A stretch of DNA of 64,000 nucleotides, taken from contig CP066886.1 of assembly GCA_016745315.1 (NCBI GenBank), positions 1,209,501 to 1,273,500 on the forward strand, in the 5' to 3' direction. The first letter of the stretch is position 1, and every line of letters starts with the position of its first letter. This document shows positions 1 through 9,625 of this stretch, one piece after another. The notes under the pieces are model-generated. The model worked only from the letters and a program-made list of their open reading frames with translations, had not been told where the DNA came from and made no database searches. The position numbers were made by a program, and so were the translations under genes. Source of the stretch: Arthrospira sp. PCC 9108 (lineage in GTDB: Bacteria > Cyanobacteriota > Cyanobacteriia > Cyanobacteriales > Microcoleaceae).

Positions 1-1
1 T

Positions 2-1156
2 CAATTAACAAATTTTCCCCGGCTATTTGAAATGATCATCAAGGAAGAATTCTATAGTTTGGATATTAGAAAATCAGAAGATAAAGAAGAAGTGGATTTT
101 TGTCAGGGTATGGGGATTACACTTTATTTAGCCTTACCCATTCATACAGCCAGCAAAATTGGCGCTTTTGAATTAGGTCGTAGCCAGGGAGATGAACCTT
201 GGCAAGACGATGAGATTGACCTATTAAAAAACATTGCTAATCAAGTGGCGATCGCTATTCAACAAGCCCAACTTTATCAAGAATCCGAAGCCAAAAGCCA
301 AGAAATTCAACGTGCTTATCGAGAACTTCAAAATACCCAAATCCAGTTAATTCAATCAGAAAAAATGTCAAGTTTGGGTCAATTAGTTGCCGGGGTTGCC
401 CATGAAATCAACAACCCAGTTAGTTTTATTTATGGCAACTTAACCCACACCTGTCAATATACCGATGATTTATTATCCCTACTCCAATTATATCAACAAT
501 CTTATCCAGAAAATCCCACCCATATTAACGATTTTATCCAAGACATTGATTTAGATTTTATTAAAGAAGATTTACCCAAAATCATTAATTCCATGAAAAC
601 CGGAGCCGAGCGAATTCGTGATATTGTCAAATCCCTGCGAACCTTCTCCCGCTTAGACGAAGCTGAATTAAAAGCAGTAGACCTTCATGAAAATTTAGAA
701 AGCACCCTAATTATCTTACAAAATCGGTTAAATGGGAGAGCCGGAAATACCCCCATAGAAGTGATTAAAGATTATGGTTATTTACCACATTATGAATGTT
801 ATATTGGCTTATTAAATCAGGTATTTATGAATTTATTAGCCAATGCTATACAGGCTATTGAGGAGCGACAAAATTATCAAACAGACCCCGATTATGCTGG
901 TAAAATAACCATTACTACATCTTTAGATTTACTGGCTATATTAATTTCCATTAAAGATAATGGCATCGGTATGAGTCCAGAAGTTCAAGGCAAAATTTTT
1001 AACCCATTTTTTACCACCAAACCCATTGGTCAAGGCACAGGCATGGGATTACCCACCAGCTATCAGATTATCACCCAAAATCACCGGGGCGAGTTAAATT
1101 TTACCTCAGTGTTGGGGGAAGGAAGCGAATTTATGATTAAGCTACCCCTGAGTTGA
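2..1156 (+). CDS. sensor histidine kinase, C-terminal part (cut by window start)
   Basis: The frame is open from base 2, so the true start lies upstream. What remains is the end of a GAF-like sensor domain, a coiled linker and a complete kinase core. Counting from the ATG at 32, the H-box is VAHEINNPVSF with the phosphoacceptor His near residue 124. The N-box is NLLANAIQAIE, followed by the G boxes DNGIGMSP and GQGTGMGL of the HATPase domain. It should autophosphorylate on His and pass phosphate to a response regulator. No receiver domain or regulator gene follows in the window, so the partner and signal are unknown. The protein looks cytoplasmic here; any membrane part would be upstream. Confidence 0.9.
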   Translation, partial: QLTNFPRLFEMIIKEEFYSLDIRKSEDKEEVDFCQGMGITLYLALPIHTASKIGAFELGRSQGDEPWQDDEIDLLKNIANQVAIAIQQAQLYQESEAKSQEIQRAYRELQNTQIQLIQSEKMSSLGQLVAGVAHEINNPVSFIYGNLTHTCQYTDDLLSLLQLYQQSYPENPTHINDFIQDIDLDFIKEDLPKIINSMKTGAERIRDIVKSLRTFSRLDEAELKAVDLHENLESTLIILQNRLNGRAGNTPIEVIKDYGYLPHYECYIGLLNQVFMNLLANAIQAIEERQNYQTDPDYAGKITITTSLDLLAILISIKDNGIGMSPEVQGKIFNPFFTTKPIGQGTGMGLPTSYQIITQNHRGELNFTSVLGEGSEFMIKLPLS

Positions 1157-1248
1157 GATAGCCTCTGACAAATCCCAGATCCCCTTAATTCTCCTCAATC
1201 CCGCAGTCAAGACCCTATACTAATCACCATTGCTTATGGAGTTTTACC

Positions 1249-2490
1249 TTGAATATCTTATTTATGATTAAAACCCGACAGCGACGCAGCCTCCTGATGC
1301 TGTTTATAGCGGGTCTATGCTTCTGGTCTGCCATAACTACATTGCTACCCACCCTCCCCCTGTATATTGCCTATCTGGGGGGGACTAAGCAACAAATAGG
1401 CTTAGTTATGGGGGCTTTTGCCCTAGGACTGCTACCCTCCCGCATCGTCCTCGGTCCCCTAGCAGATAAACGAGGCAGAAAGCTAGTCTTGCTCATCGGG
1501 ACAATAGTCGCGACCGTAGCACCCCTTGGCTATCTATTCACTGATTCTATGGCCTTAATGGCTTTATTAAGGGCTTTTCATGGCATCAGCATAGCAGCCT
1601 TTACCATTGGCTACACAGCCTTAGTCACAGATTTAGCCCCGGAAAACCGTCGCGGCGAAATAGTGGGTTATATGAGCTTGGTAGCCCCCATTGGTATGGC
1701 TATTGGTCCAGCTTTAGGCGGTTTTATCCAGGCGGGAATGGGTTATGGTCCTCTGTTTATCAGTGGTACTGTTTTTGGGCTATTATCACTTTTGGCAATT
1801 TCTCAGGTATTAGAAGCCTCAAGGAACCCAGAACTTAGCGACCAGTCGGAAGCGAAGGGATCACCCATAGCTAATTATCTCAAGCGCCTGGGAAGTCCGG
1901 CATTAAAAATCCCAGCCCTAGTTTTGTTGATGGTGGGGCTAATTTTCGGCACTTTAGTAACTTTTATCCCGCTATATATCCAAGATGCTGGGCTAAGTCT
2001 CAATCCCGGGCTATTTTATACGATGAAAGCGATCGCCAGTTTTGCCGTCCGTCTACCCATGGGTCGCGCCTCCGACCGCTATGGTCGCGGTATTTTTATC
2101 ACCACAGGTCTGATATGTTATCTAGTTTCCATGGCCATCCTAACTATCGCCAATAACAATTTTGATGTTTTGCTGGCTGGTTTATTTGAAGGCGCAGCCG
2201 CAGGAATTACCATTCCAATGATGTTAACCCTAATCGCCGATCGCTGTTTACCCCAGGAAAGAGGCCAATTTTTCTCAATTTGTTTAGGGGGATTTGATTT
2301 AGGATTAGCCCTAGCTGGACCTATTTTCGGTTCCATCGCCGACGCTGTAGGATATCGTAACCTATTCACCATCAACACAGGTTTAGCCACCCTAGCCCTA
2401 CTATTATTTATCACCCAGTCTAGTCGCAACCCGCGCGAATCTTTCCGATTTGCCCTTGGTCGTGGTAAAGATAGTTATGCTATTAACTGA
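1249..2490 (+). CDS. MFS transporter, probable drug or metabolite exporter
   Basis: A 413-residue polytopic membrane protein with about twelve hydrophobic segments. The MFS loop motif GPLADKRGRK lies between TM2 and TM3, with a second copy-like GRASDRYGRG in the C-terminal half, typical of major facilitator antiporters. The TTG at 1249 has a GGAG eight bases upstream, which favours it; the ATG at 1264 is the alternative start. The substrate cannot be read from sequence. It stands alone between the histidine kinase and recJ, with short gaps on both sides. Confidence is high for the family and low for substrate. Confidence 0.88.
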   Translation: MNILFMIKTRQRRSLLMLFIAGLCFWSAITTLLPTLPLYIAYLGGTKQQIGLVMGAFALGLLPSRIVLGPLADKRGRKLVLLIGTIVATVAPLGYLFTDSMALMALLRAFHGISIAAFTIGYTALVTDLAPENRRGEIVGYMSLVAPIGMAIGPALGGFIQAGMGYGPLFISGTVFGLLSLLAISQVLEASRNPELSDQSEAKGSPIANYLKRLGSPALKIPALVLLMVGLIFGTLVTFIPLYIQDAGLSLNPGLFYTMKAIASFAVRLPMGRASDRYGRGIFITTGLICYLVSMAILTIANNNFDVLLAGLFEGAAAGITIPMMLTLIADRCLPQERGQFFSICLGGFDLGLALAGPIFGSIADAVGYRNLFTINTGLATLALLLFITQSSRNPRESFRFALGRGKDSYAIN

Positions 2491-2571
2491 GCTTTAACTG
2501 ACTTTCTCAACACCGAACCCCTGGTATAATCATTACCATCAAGGATAAAAACATTGGCAATTTGAGTCACC

Positions 2572-4632
2572 GTGGAAGACCAACCTACCATCACCACAGA
2601 AGCACTACTACCAAAACAGCGCTGGCATATTTTCCCAGAACGCCCCGAAATTGCCCAGAGTCTATCTGAAACTACCGGGGTTCACCCTATTATTGCCCAA
2701 ATCCTGATCAACCGGGGAATCGAAACCACAGAACAAGCCGAAGCCTTCCTTAACCCCCAATCCCAAACTCTCCCGGAACCTATGGAGGAGTTCCCTGACT
2801 TACCCAAAACCCTCCAATTGCTGCAAAATGCCATTGAAAATCAACAAAAAATTGCCATCTGTGGGGACTATGATGCTGATGGGATGACGAGTACAGCCTT
2901 ATTAATTAGAGCCCTTTCTCAATTAGGCGCAGATATTACATCAGCAATTCCTAGTCGGATGCAAGAAGGCTATGGTATTAATAATCGCATTGTCGAGGAA
3001 TTTCACGAGCAGGGTATCTCCATAATTATCACTGTGGATAATGGTATTTCTGCCGTCGGTCCGGTGGCTAGGGCGAAAGAATTGGGGCTAACTGTGATTA
3101 TCACAGACCACCATGATCTTCCCCCCAAACTCCCTAACGCTGATGCTATTCTCAATCCCAAATTACTGCCAAAAATTTCCCCATATTATGGCTTGGCTGG
3201 AGTTGGTGTAGCTTATATATTAGCCCTATCCTTAGCTAAACTCCGAGGAGAAGTGGACAGTTTGCGCTGGCAGTTATTGGAACTATTTACCCTAGGAACT
3301 ATCGCTGATATGGCTCCTTTAAATGGAGTAAATCGCCGTTGGATAAAACGGGGTTTGAAAATTTTGCCGCAGTCTAAAATTCCGGGAGTGCAAGCATTAA
3401 TTCAAATAGCAGGATTGGCTAACCAACAGCCGAATTTAAACAATTCTACTACTCCGATGAAACCAGAAGATATCGGCTTTCGCCTCGGACCTCGGATTAA
3501 TGCGATCGGACGCATTGGGAATCCCCAGGTGGTGATTGAACTTTTAACTACTGACCACATGGGAACTGCATTAGAACAGGCGAAAGAGTGCGAAGAAACT
3601 AACCTACTACGCAAAGAACTTTGTGCTGATATTGAACAGGAAGCTATTGATTGGTATGAAAATAGTAATATTAATCTTGAACAAGAACGGGTTTTAGTTC
3701 CCTGTCAAAAAAATTGGCATCATGGAGTTATTGGAATTGTGGCTTCCCGACTGGTGGAACGCTACGGAGTTCCGGTGTTTATTTGTACTTATGAAGATGA
3801 GGAAAATCTGCGGGGGTCGGCGCGCGGTATTCCGGAATTTCATGTGTTTGAAGCACTGCAATTTTGTCAAGATATCCTCGGTAAATTTGGCGGACATAAA
3901 GCGGCTGGTGGCTTTTCTTTACCGGCGGCTAATTTGCCTAAGTTTAAACAGCGCTTGAGTGAATTTGCTCATCAATGTCTGCAAGTGGAACATCTTCGAC
4001 CTTTAGTTAATGTTGATGTTCGCATAAATTTGATGGATATTAACTATAAATTATATGACCAAATTGATAAAATACAACCCTGTGGGATTGAAAATAGTGA
4101 GCCGGTTTTTTGGACTCCTAAGCTGCGAGTTCTTCATCAAAAAATAGTGGGGAAAAGTCATATTAAACTAACTTTATCTCAAGATTTGCCACCGGAAATA
4201 ACTATGGCTGTTTTACCTACTATATCTGCGATCGCCTGGCGGTGGGCTGATTATTTTCCCCTCCCTTCCCCCCTGGATTTTGCTTATAAATTACGGAAAA
4301 ATACCTGGAATAATCAAACGGCGATCGAGTTGGAAATTGTGGGGGTGAGACTTCCTGAAAACTCGGTTCCTCTAAATCGCCGCCTGGCTGAGTTTAATTA
4401 TGGCGATCGCACTTACAAGTGTAATATAACTCCTATTGGAGACAACTGGGAATTAAGAATTCGCAACCAAAAGGGAGAGGTTCTAGCTATTCAAACTGGA
4501 CAAAAAACCGGGTTATTAGGAATTAGTCGCTCACAAGCCAAAACTGTTGATATTTCGCACCCCTTTTTCATGAAATTAATCGAAGCCGCCCAAGCCGCCC
4601 TGGATGTTAAATTACCATTTTTTAATAATTAA
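2572..4632 (+). CDS. recJ: single-stranded-DNA-specific exonuclease RecJ
   Basis: RecJ degrades single-stranded DNA 5' to 3' in recombination and mismatch/base-excision repair. The 686-residue protein has the DHH phosphoesterase motifs in order: DYDADG near residue 100, TDHHDLP near 178 with NPK downstream, then GPRINAIGRIG. A DHHA1 segment follows (HHGVIGIVASRL ... GSARG ... FGGHKAAGG), then the OB-like C-terminal domain. The start is GTG at 2572. Length is normal for cyanobacterial RecJ, somewhat longer than the E. coli enzyme. No frame damage is seen. Confidence 0.95.
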   Translation: MEDQPTITTEALLPKQRWHIFPERPEIAQSLSETTGVHPIIAQILINRGIETTEQAEAFLNPQSQTLPEPMEEFPDLPKTLQLLQNAIENQQKIAICGDYDADGMTSTALLIRALSQLGADITSAIPSRMQEGYGINNRIVEEFHEQGISIIITVDNGISAVGPVARAKELGLTVIITDHHDLPPKLPNADAILNPKLLPKISPYYGLAGVGVAYILALSLAKLRGEVDSLRWQLLELFTLGTIADMAPLNGVNRRWIKRGLKILPQSKIPGVQALIQIAGLANQQPNLNNSTTPMKPEDIGFRLGPRINAIGRIGNPQVVIELLTTDHMGTALEQAKECEETNLLRKELCADIEQEAIDWYENSNINLEQERVLVPCQKNWHHGVIGIVASRLVERYGVPVFICTYEDEENLRGSARGIPEFHVFEALQFCQDILGKFGGHKAAGGFSLPAANLPKFKQRLSEFAHQCLQVEHLRPLVNVDVRINLMDINYKLYDQIDKIQPCGIENSEPVFWTPKLRVLHQKIVGKSHIKLTLSQDLPPEITMAVLPTISAIAWRWADYFPLPSPLDFAYKLRKNTWNNQTAIELEIVGVRLPENSVPLNRRLAEFNYGDRTYKCNITPIGDNWELRIRNQKGEVLAIQTGQKTGLLGISRSQAKTVDISHPFFMKLIEAAQAALDVKLPFFNN

Positions 4633-4657
4633 CCACCTGAAATCAAAGACCCTTGTA

Positions 4658-4714
4658 GGGGCGGGTTCCACTGTCAATTAAATTTCCCACAAATAACATT
4701 ACTAAACCCGCCCC
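4658..4714. repeat. dispersed palindromic repeat, copy 1
   Basis: Outer arms GGGGCGGGTT (4658-4667) and AACCCGCCCC (4705-4714) can form a 10-bp stem. The interior contains CTGTCAATTAAAT. A second copy lies in opposite orientation at 24895-24950, sharing the arms and most of the interior. It follows recJ and may also act as a terminator. Confidence 0.7.
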
Positions 4715-4848
4715 ACCCGACCAGATAATTCATTATCGATTGTCCATTGTCCATTAATTCGCGCTTTGAGGAGATAATTGATAACTATTCAAGCAGAGAT
4801 TAGATTATTATGCTATACCAAAAGTAGCGATAGCATTGATGTAAATTG

Positions 4849-6945
4849 ATGAATCATAACACTATGACCCAAAACCCGCTTTTAATCGGAAAAGGACTTC
4901 CCCCCTTTGCAGATATTACCACAGATCATGTAGTCCCAGGAATCACCCAACTTTTAGAGGAACTAGAAACCACCCTTAGTCAACTAGAAGAAAACCCCGA
5001 ACCCACCTGGTCAGGATTAGTGGAACCTCTCCAGGAACTCCAAGAACGTCTGGTCTGGAGTTGGGGTATAATTAATCATCTGATGGGTGTTAAAAATAGC
5101 CCAGAACTGCGAGAAGCCCATCAAACAGTACAGCCCCAAGTGGTTCAATTTATCAACCGCCTGAACCAAAGCCAACCCCTATACAAGGCATTTAAAGCCT
5201 TAGCAGAATCACCCGATTGGGATTCCCTAGAACCCGCCCAAAAACGGATTGTAGAAGCCACTATTAGGGATGCTGAATTATCTGGGGTAGGATTAACCGG
5301 AGAAATATGCGATCGCTTTAACGCTATTGAACTAGAATTAGCCGAACTTTCCACCCAATTTTCTAACCAAGTTATTGACGCAACCAAAGCCTTTAGCCTC
5401 ACCCTAACCACCCCAGAAGAAATAGACGGTTTACCCCCCAGCTTACTCAGTCTCGCCGCCCAAGCCGCCAGAGAAGCCGGAGAAGAAAACGCCACCCCAG
5501 AAAACGGACCCTGGCGAATTACCCTAGACTTTCCTAGTTTTGGGCCGTTTCTTAAATATAGCACCCGCCGAGATTTACGCGAAACCGTATATCGCGCTTA
5601 TATCAGTCGCGCATCCGAGGGAGAACTTAACAATTTTCCCTTAATTGAACGGATTTTAGAACTGCGTAAAGAAAAGTCAGAAATTCTAGGTTTTTCCAGT
5701 TATGCAGAACTGAGTTTAGCTAGTAAAATGGCTCCCGATGTCGCCGCCGTTGAAGAACTCTTAGAAGAATTGCGAACAGTTAGCTATGATGCAGGAGTTC
5801 AGGAATTTGAAGACCTTAAAGCCTATGCTAAATCCCAAGGAGAAACAGCCGACCTGAAACATTGGGATATTAGCTTTTGGTCAGAACGCCAAAGGTCAGA
5901 AAAATTTGCCTATACAGATGAAGAACTGCGCCCCTATTTTCCCCTCAATCAAGTTCTGGATGGCTTGTTTGGACTGGTGCGGCGTATCTTTAATATTACC
6001 ATTACACCCGCTGATGGTTTAGCCCAAATTTGGCATCCTGATGTCCGCTATTTTCAAGTAGCTGATAACCAGGAAAATGCGATCGCCTATTTTTACCTAG
6101 ACCCCTACAGTCGTCCCGCCGAAAAACGAGGCGGCGCTTGGATGGCTGACTGCATTAACCGCGCCAAAATCATCGAAGATGGCATCACTAAAATTCGCCT
6201 TCCCGTCGCCTATTTACAATGTAATCAGACCCCCCCTGTAGACGGAAAACCCAGTTTAATGACCTTCTCCGAGGTAGAAACCCTATTCCATGAATTTGGT
6301 CATGGTTTACAACATATGCTGACCACCGTTGATTATCCCGGTGCATCCGGTATTAATAATGTAGAGTGGGATGCAGTGGAATTACCCAGCCAATTTATGG
6401 AAAACTGGTGTTATGATCGCTCTACATTATTTGGGATGGCTAAACATTACGAAAACGGGGAAACTCTCCCAGAACATTATTACCAAAAAATACTCGCCTC
6501 TCGCAATTATATGAGTGGTACAGCCATGTTACGACAAATTCATTTTTCCTCTGTAGATTTGGAATTACACCACCGTTACCAACCCGGTGGTAAAGAAACT
6601 GTCAATGATGTACGTCAACGCATTGCGGCTCAAACCACGGTTTTACCACCTCTTCCCGAAGACGCATTTTTATGTAGTTTCGGTCATATTTTTGCCGGAG
6701 GATATGCCGCCGGATATTACAGCTACAAATGGGCTGAAGTTCTCAGCGCCGACGCTTTTGCCGCCTTTGAGGAAGCTGGATTAGATAATGATTCCGCCGT
6801 GGTTTCTATTGGGGAAAAATTCCGCAATACGGTATTAGCTCTGGGCGGAAGTTTGCACCCTATGGAAGTCTTTAAATCTTTCCGAGGACGAGAACCTAGT
6901 ACCAAACCATTACTGATTCATTCGGGGTTAGTTACCGCTAGTTAA
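4849..6945 (+). CDS. M3 family oligopeptidase (oligopeptidase A/PrlC-like)
   Basis: A cytoplasmic zinc metallopeptidase that degrades short peptides, including those released from signal peptides and proteolysis. The M3 zinc site HEFGHGLQHML lies near residue 480, with the downstream Glu expected in the following helix. The C-terminal FAGGYAAGYYSY block is typical of the oligopeptidase A/Dcp branch. Length (about 698 residues) fits OpdA. Start choice: ATG 4849 or ATG 4864; a TTG at 4846 is less likely. It is followed by a strong hairpin at 6971 and a convergent pentapeptide gene. Confidence 0.93.
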   Translation: MNHNTMTQNPLLIGKGLPPFADITTDHVVPGITQLLEELETTLSQLEENPEPTWSGLVEPLQELQERLVWSWGIINHLMGVKNSPELREAHQTVQPQVVQFINRLNQSQPLYKAFKALAESPDWDSLEPAQKRIVEATIRDAELSGVGLTGEICDRFNAIELELAELSTQFSNQVIDATKAFSLTLTTPEEIDGLPPSLLSLAAQAAREAGEENATPENGPWRITLDFPSFGPFLKYSTRRDLRETVYRAYISRASEGELNNFPLIERILELRKEKSEILGFSSYAELSLASKMAPDVAAVEELLEELRTVSYDAGVQEFEDLKAYAKSQGETADLKHWDISFWSERQRSEKFAYTDEELRPYFPLNQVLDGLFGLVRRIFNITITPADGLAQIWHPDVRYFQVADNQENAIAYFYLDPYSRPAEKRGGAWMADCINRAKIIEDGITKIRLPVAYLQCNQTPPVDGKPSLMTFSEVETLFHEFGHGLQHMLTTVDYPGASGINNVEWDAVELPSQFMENWCYDRSTLFGMAKHYENGETLPEHYYQKILASRNYMSGTAMLRQIHFSSVDLELHHRYQPGGKETVNDVRQRIAAQTTVLPPLPEDAFLCSFGHIFAGGYAAGYYSYKWAEVLSADAFAAFEEAGLDNDSAVVSIGEKFRNTVLALGGSLHPMEVFKSFRGREPSTKPLLIHSGLVTAS

Positions 6946-6970
6946 AATCAGCTTAGTCTCCCGGAAAATT

Positions 6971-6996
6971 GGTGCGTCAGATACCTATGACGCACC
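6971..6996. terminator. perfect 9-bp hairpin between convergent genes
   Basis: GGTGCGTCA (6971-6979), an eight-base loop, then TGACGCACC (6988-6996) form a perfect stem, followed by CCCAAAAAATGG. It lies between the stops of the M3 peptidase (+) and the pentapeptide gene (-), so it could terminate both. The core GGTGCGTC/GACGCACC recurs at 55803-55859, so it may be a dispersed palindrome used as a terminator. Confidence 0.6.
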
Positions 6997-7021
6997 CCCA
7001 AAAAATGGACAACTACAATAT

Positions 7022-7720
7022 TTATAGGGCTGTATTTTCATCGGGAATCGAACCATCTGGCATAATTGTACCTTCTAAAAGAACACCCCGTAAATTAGCA
7101 TTAACTAAATTAGCCCCTTCTAAGTTAGCGTGACTGAGATTAGTAGGTTTTTGAAATTCTCGGAAATAGAAACTATGCAGGTCAGCTTCCCTCAAATTAC
7201 TATCAGCTAAATTAGCATATTCTAAGTTGGCACTTTGTAAACTAGCCTGCTGTAAATCAGCACTAATTAGGTTGGCTCCCCAGAGTGTGGCTTCGATTAA
7301 ATTAGCACTGGTTAAATTAGCTCCCTGTAAATCAGCTAAGGTTAAATTAGCTTTTAATAGTTCGGAGTTACTGAGATTAGCACTCATTAAATTAGCATGA
7401 TTGAGGTCGGCTTCAAAAAGTTTGGCTCCCTGTAAATTAGCCCCCTGTAATTTGGCTCCACCTAGTCGCGCTCTCTGTAATATAGCATTTTGTAAATTGG
7501 CTCCTTGTAAATTGGCCCTAGTTAGGTTAGCACCAGTCAGATCAAGTTCTTGGAGATCAGCACCCTGTAGATCACACACTTTCCACAAGAATGAGACACA
7601 GACATTCTGTTTAAGTAAGCGATCGCGATCAGATAAATTGGCAGCATTGACGGGGGTCATCAATCCCCAGGTCAGTGCAATACAGAGTAGAATTGATATT
7701 GCCAATTTTCGCAGTTTCAT
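7022..7720 (-). CDS. secreted or lumenal pentapeptide-repeat protein
   Basis: I chose the ATG at 7720 because it opens a clean signal peptide: MKLRKLA, then a hydrophobic run, ending near PVNAA. A longer frame reaches 7909 but has no such feature. The mature part is almost entirely A(D/N)LXX pentapeptides forming a right-handed quadrilateral beta helix; near the start of the mature chain is a short segment with two Cys. Such proteins are common in cyanobacterial periplasm and thylakoid lumen. Molecular function is unknown, so none is assigned. Confidence 0.85.
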   Translation of the reverse strand: MKLRKLAISILLCIALTWGLMTPVNAANLSDRDRLLKQNVCVSFLWKVCDLQGADLQELDLTGANLTRANLQGANLQNAILQRARLGGAKLQGANLQGAKLFEADLNHANLMSANLSNSELLKANLTLADLQGANLTSANLIEATLWGANLISADLQQASLQSANLEYANLADSNLREADLHSFYFREFQKPTNLSHANLEGANLVNANLRGVLLEGTIMPDGSIPDENTAL

Positions 7721-7831
7721 TATCCTTAAATTAAATAGATCATTACATTCTATGATAACGTTTATGTGTATAACATAACCGGAAGTGCGATCGCCAGAAT
7801 TATCATAATTATTAATCCACCCAGGAGGGTT

Positions 7832-7849
7832 ATGATTAAGGAAAGCTAA
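7832..7849 (+). other. possible five-codon upstream ORF before plsC
   Basis: A strong Shine-Dalgarno-like AGGAGGG (7823-7829) sits just before ATG ATT AAG GAA AGC TAA (MIKES). The plsC ATG at 7869 is 20 bases beyond that stop and has no comparable ribosome site. Either ribosomes load here and reinitiate at plsC, or the true plsC start is the TTG at 7851. This is inference from spacing only. Confidence 0.35.
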
Positions 7850-7868
7850 ATTGCAGGTGCCTATACTA

Positions 7869-8600
7869 ATGTCAAACCAAGTGTCAAAGCAAATATCCCC
7901 TAGTTCCAACTCTTCTAACTCCTTTGAATCCCAAGTTTCCCCCTGGTTAACCCCTCTAACTTACTTGATCATGGGTCGAATTTTCATGCCTCTATATTTC
8001 CAAAAAATTGAAGTAGAGGGTCAAGAGCATATTCCAGCCGAAGGACCAGTAATTTTAGCCCCCACCCACCGTTCGCGATGGGACCCCCTCGTCCTAGGCT
8101 ACGTTGCGGGAAGGTCAGTTACAGGGCGAGATTTGCGATCGATGGTTTTATCGGAGCAAACCCAAGGACTCCAGGGGTGGTTTGTCAAAAAGTTGGGAGG
8201 ATTTCCCGTTAATCGCGAAAATCCAGGAACCGCCAGCATTAGATATAGTGTCGAACTTCTCCAAAATCAGGAAATGTTGGTGCTGTTTCCAGAGGGACAT
8301 ATTTTTCAAGATAATCAAATTCACCCGATTAAATCAGGTGTAGCCAGAATTGCACTACAAGCGATCGCTAATCAACCCAATTGTAAGTTACCAATTATTC
8401 CCATCGCCATTGGTTATGATCGACAACCTCCCATTTCTAAAGGAACGCGAGTTAAGGTAAAAATTGGCGATCCCATTTGGGTTTACACAGAAGATGGTGA
8501 ATCAAAAAAAACAGCCACCAAAAGGATTACAGCTAATTTAGAACAGGCTTTAAAAATACTTTTTTCTGACTCCCTACAGACTAGCCACAACCGCCCGTAG
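7869..8600 (+). CDS. plsC: 1-acyl-sn-glycerol-3-phosphate acyltransferase
   Basis: Acylates lysophosphatidic acid to phosphatidic acid in membrane lipid synthesis. The acyltransferase HX4D motif is HRSRWD, followed by a GFPVNR-type block (GGFPVNRE) and FPEGH, all with normal spacing. Length is about 243 residues from ATG 7869; TTG at 7851 is an alternative. The protein is probably peripheral on the membrane inner face. The last ~78 bases (from 8523) are duplicated at the head of every full unit of the DUF4351 array that follows, but this original copy is intact. Confidence 0.92.
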   Translation: MSNQVSKQISPSSNSSNSFESQVSPWLTPLTYLIMGRIFMPLYFQKIEVEGQEHIPAEGPVILAPTHRSRWDPLVLGYVAGRSVTGRDLRSMVLSEQTQGLQGWFVKKLGGFPVNRENPGTASIRYSVELLQNQEMLVLFPEGHIFQDNQIHPIKSGVARIALQAIANQPNCKLPIIPIAIGYDRQPPISKGTRVKVKIGDPIWVYTEDGESKKTATKRITANLEQALKILFSDSLQTSHNRP

Positions 8601-8607
8601 ATTGGGA

Positions 8608-8613
8608 TATAAT
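8608..8613 (+). promoter_or_regulatory. TATAAT -10-like box six bases before the DUF4351 ATG
   Basis: TATAAT is followed by GCTAAT and then the ATG, so transcription would begin at or next to the start codon, giving a leaderless message. The same box precedes copies 2-4 at 9614, 10668 and 11734. No good -35 hexamer is visible, so the call is tentative; the TTG at 8602 overlaps this box. Confidence 0.35.
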
Positions 8614-8619
8614 GCTAAT

Positions 8620-9474
8620 ATGTTCGACAATGTTTGTAAGTTCCTAGCTGAGACGTTTCCGGCGGATTTAGCCCAGTGGTTATTGGGAGAACCGATTCCC
8701 CTAACTGAACTCAGCCCGTCGGAACTTTCCCTAGAACCAATTCGGGCTGATAGTCTGATCTTGCTGAAATCAGAGGGAGTCATCCTTCATCTGGAATTTC
8801 AGACGCAACCGGACCCAACTATTCCGTTTCGGATGTTGGATTATTGGGTGCGGGTCTATCGTCGTTTCCCAGAGTGCCAAATGCGGCAAGTGGTGATTTA
8901 TTTAAGGGAAAGTTCCTCGGATTTAGTCTACCAAACCCAGCTAGAAATAGCTCAAACTCGTCATAAATTTCAGGTAATTAGACTCTGGGAAGAATCTGTA
9001 GATACGTTTATAAATGTGCCGGGATTATTACCTTTTGCGATACTAGCTCAAACGGGCGATCGCCAAAAGTTATTAGAGCGGGTGGCTGAAAAAATTAATG
9101 CGATCGCTGACCGGAGAACCCAAAATAACGTGGCAGCATCGACAGCGATTCTGGCAGGTTTGGTATTAGACAAAGTGTTGATTAAACGATTATTGAGGCA
9201 AGAAATTATGCAAGAATCAGTAATTTATCAAGACATTTGGGAAGAAGCCCTTGAACGAGGATTACAACAGGGATTACAACAGGGGGTGACTGAAGGAGAA
9301 AAAGCCCTAATTTTACGGCTGCTAAATAGGAGATTAGGCAGTTTACCAGAAACGGTCATTGGTCAAATCAATCAGTTACCATTACCCGCATTAGAGGAGT
9401 TAGGAGAAGCATTACTAGACTTTTCGGAGATAGATGATTTGCTGGAATGGCTACAAAGCCATCAGCCCGAATAA
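8620..9474 (+). CDS. DUF4351 / PD-(D/E)XK (Rpn-like) protein, copy 1
   Basis: A 284-residue protein from ATG 8620, where MFDNVCKFLAE opens like other members I recall; TTG 8602 is an in-frame alternative. The nuclease-like core has Asp44 (RADSLILL) and Glu59-X-Gln61 (HLEFQTQ), a PD-(D/E)XK pattern with Gln in place of Lys. The C-terminus (ALILRLLNRRLGSLP onward) is a DUF4351 domain. Between them is a helical linker with only two GLQQ units, the shortest in the array. Relatives are called recombination-promoting nucleases or putative transposases; activity here is unproven. It follows plsC by 20 bases. Confidence 0.85.
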   Translation: MFDNVCKFLAETFPADLAQWLLGEPIPLTELSPSELSLEPIRADSLILLKSEGVILHLEFQTQPDPTIPFRMLDYWVRVYRRFPECQMRQVVIYLRESSSDLVYQTQLEIAQTRHKFQVIRLWEESVDTFINVPGLLPFAILAQTGDRQKLLERVAEKINAIADRRTQNNVAASTAILAGLVLDKVLIKRLLRQEIMQESVIYQDIWEEALERGLQQGLQQGVTEGEKALILRLLNRRLGSLPETVIGQINQLPLPALEELGEALLDFSEIDDLLEWLQSHQPE

Positions 9475-9497
9475 ATATCAACGGGAATTTCCACCTG

Positions 9498-9519
9498 GGG
9501 GTAATTTACTAATTACCCC
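9498..9519. terminator. GGGGTAAT hairpin after DUF4351 copies
   Basis: GGGGTAAT, a six-base loop, then ATTACCCC form a perfect 8-bp stem. The identical structure follows copies 2 and 3 at 10552-10573 and 11618-11639. There is no T-tract, so it may be a weak terminator or a processing/stability element. Confidence 0.5.
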
Positions 9520-9625
9520 AACATGATCAGGATTACAGCTAATTTAGAACAGGCTTGAAAAATACTCTTTTCTGACTCCTTACAGACTCCCCACAACCGC
9601 CCGTAGATTGGGATATAATGCTAAT

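Noticed and set aside
7401..7778. Plus-strand frame opposite the pentapeptide gene
   Set aside because: Antisense of pentapeptide repeats gives its own periodic sequence; the minus strand has the signal peptide and family motif.
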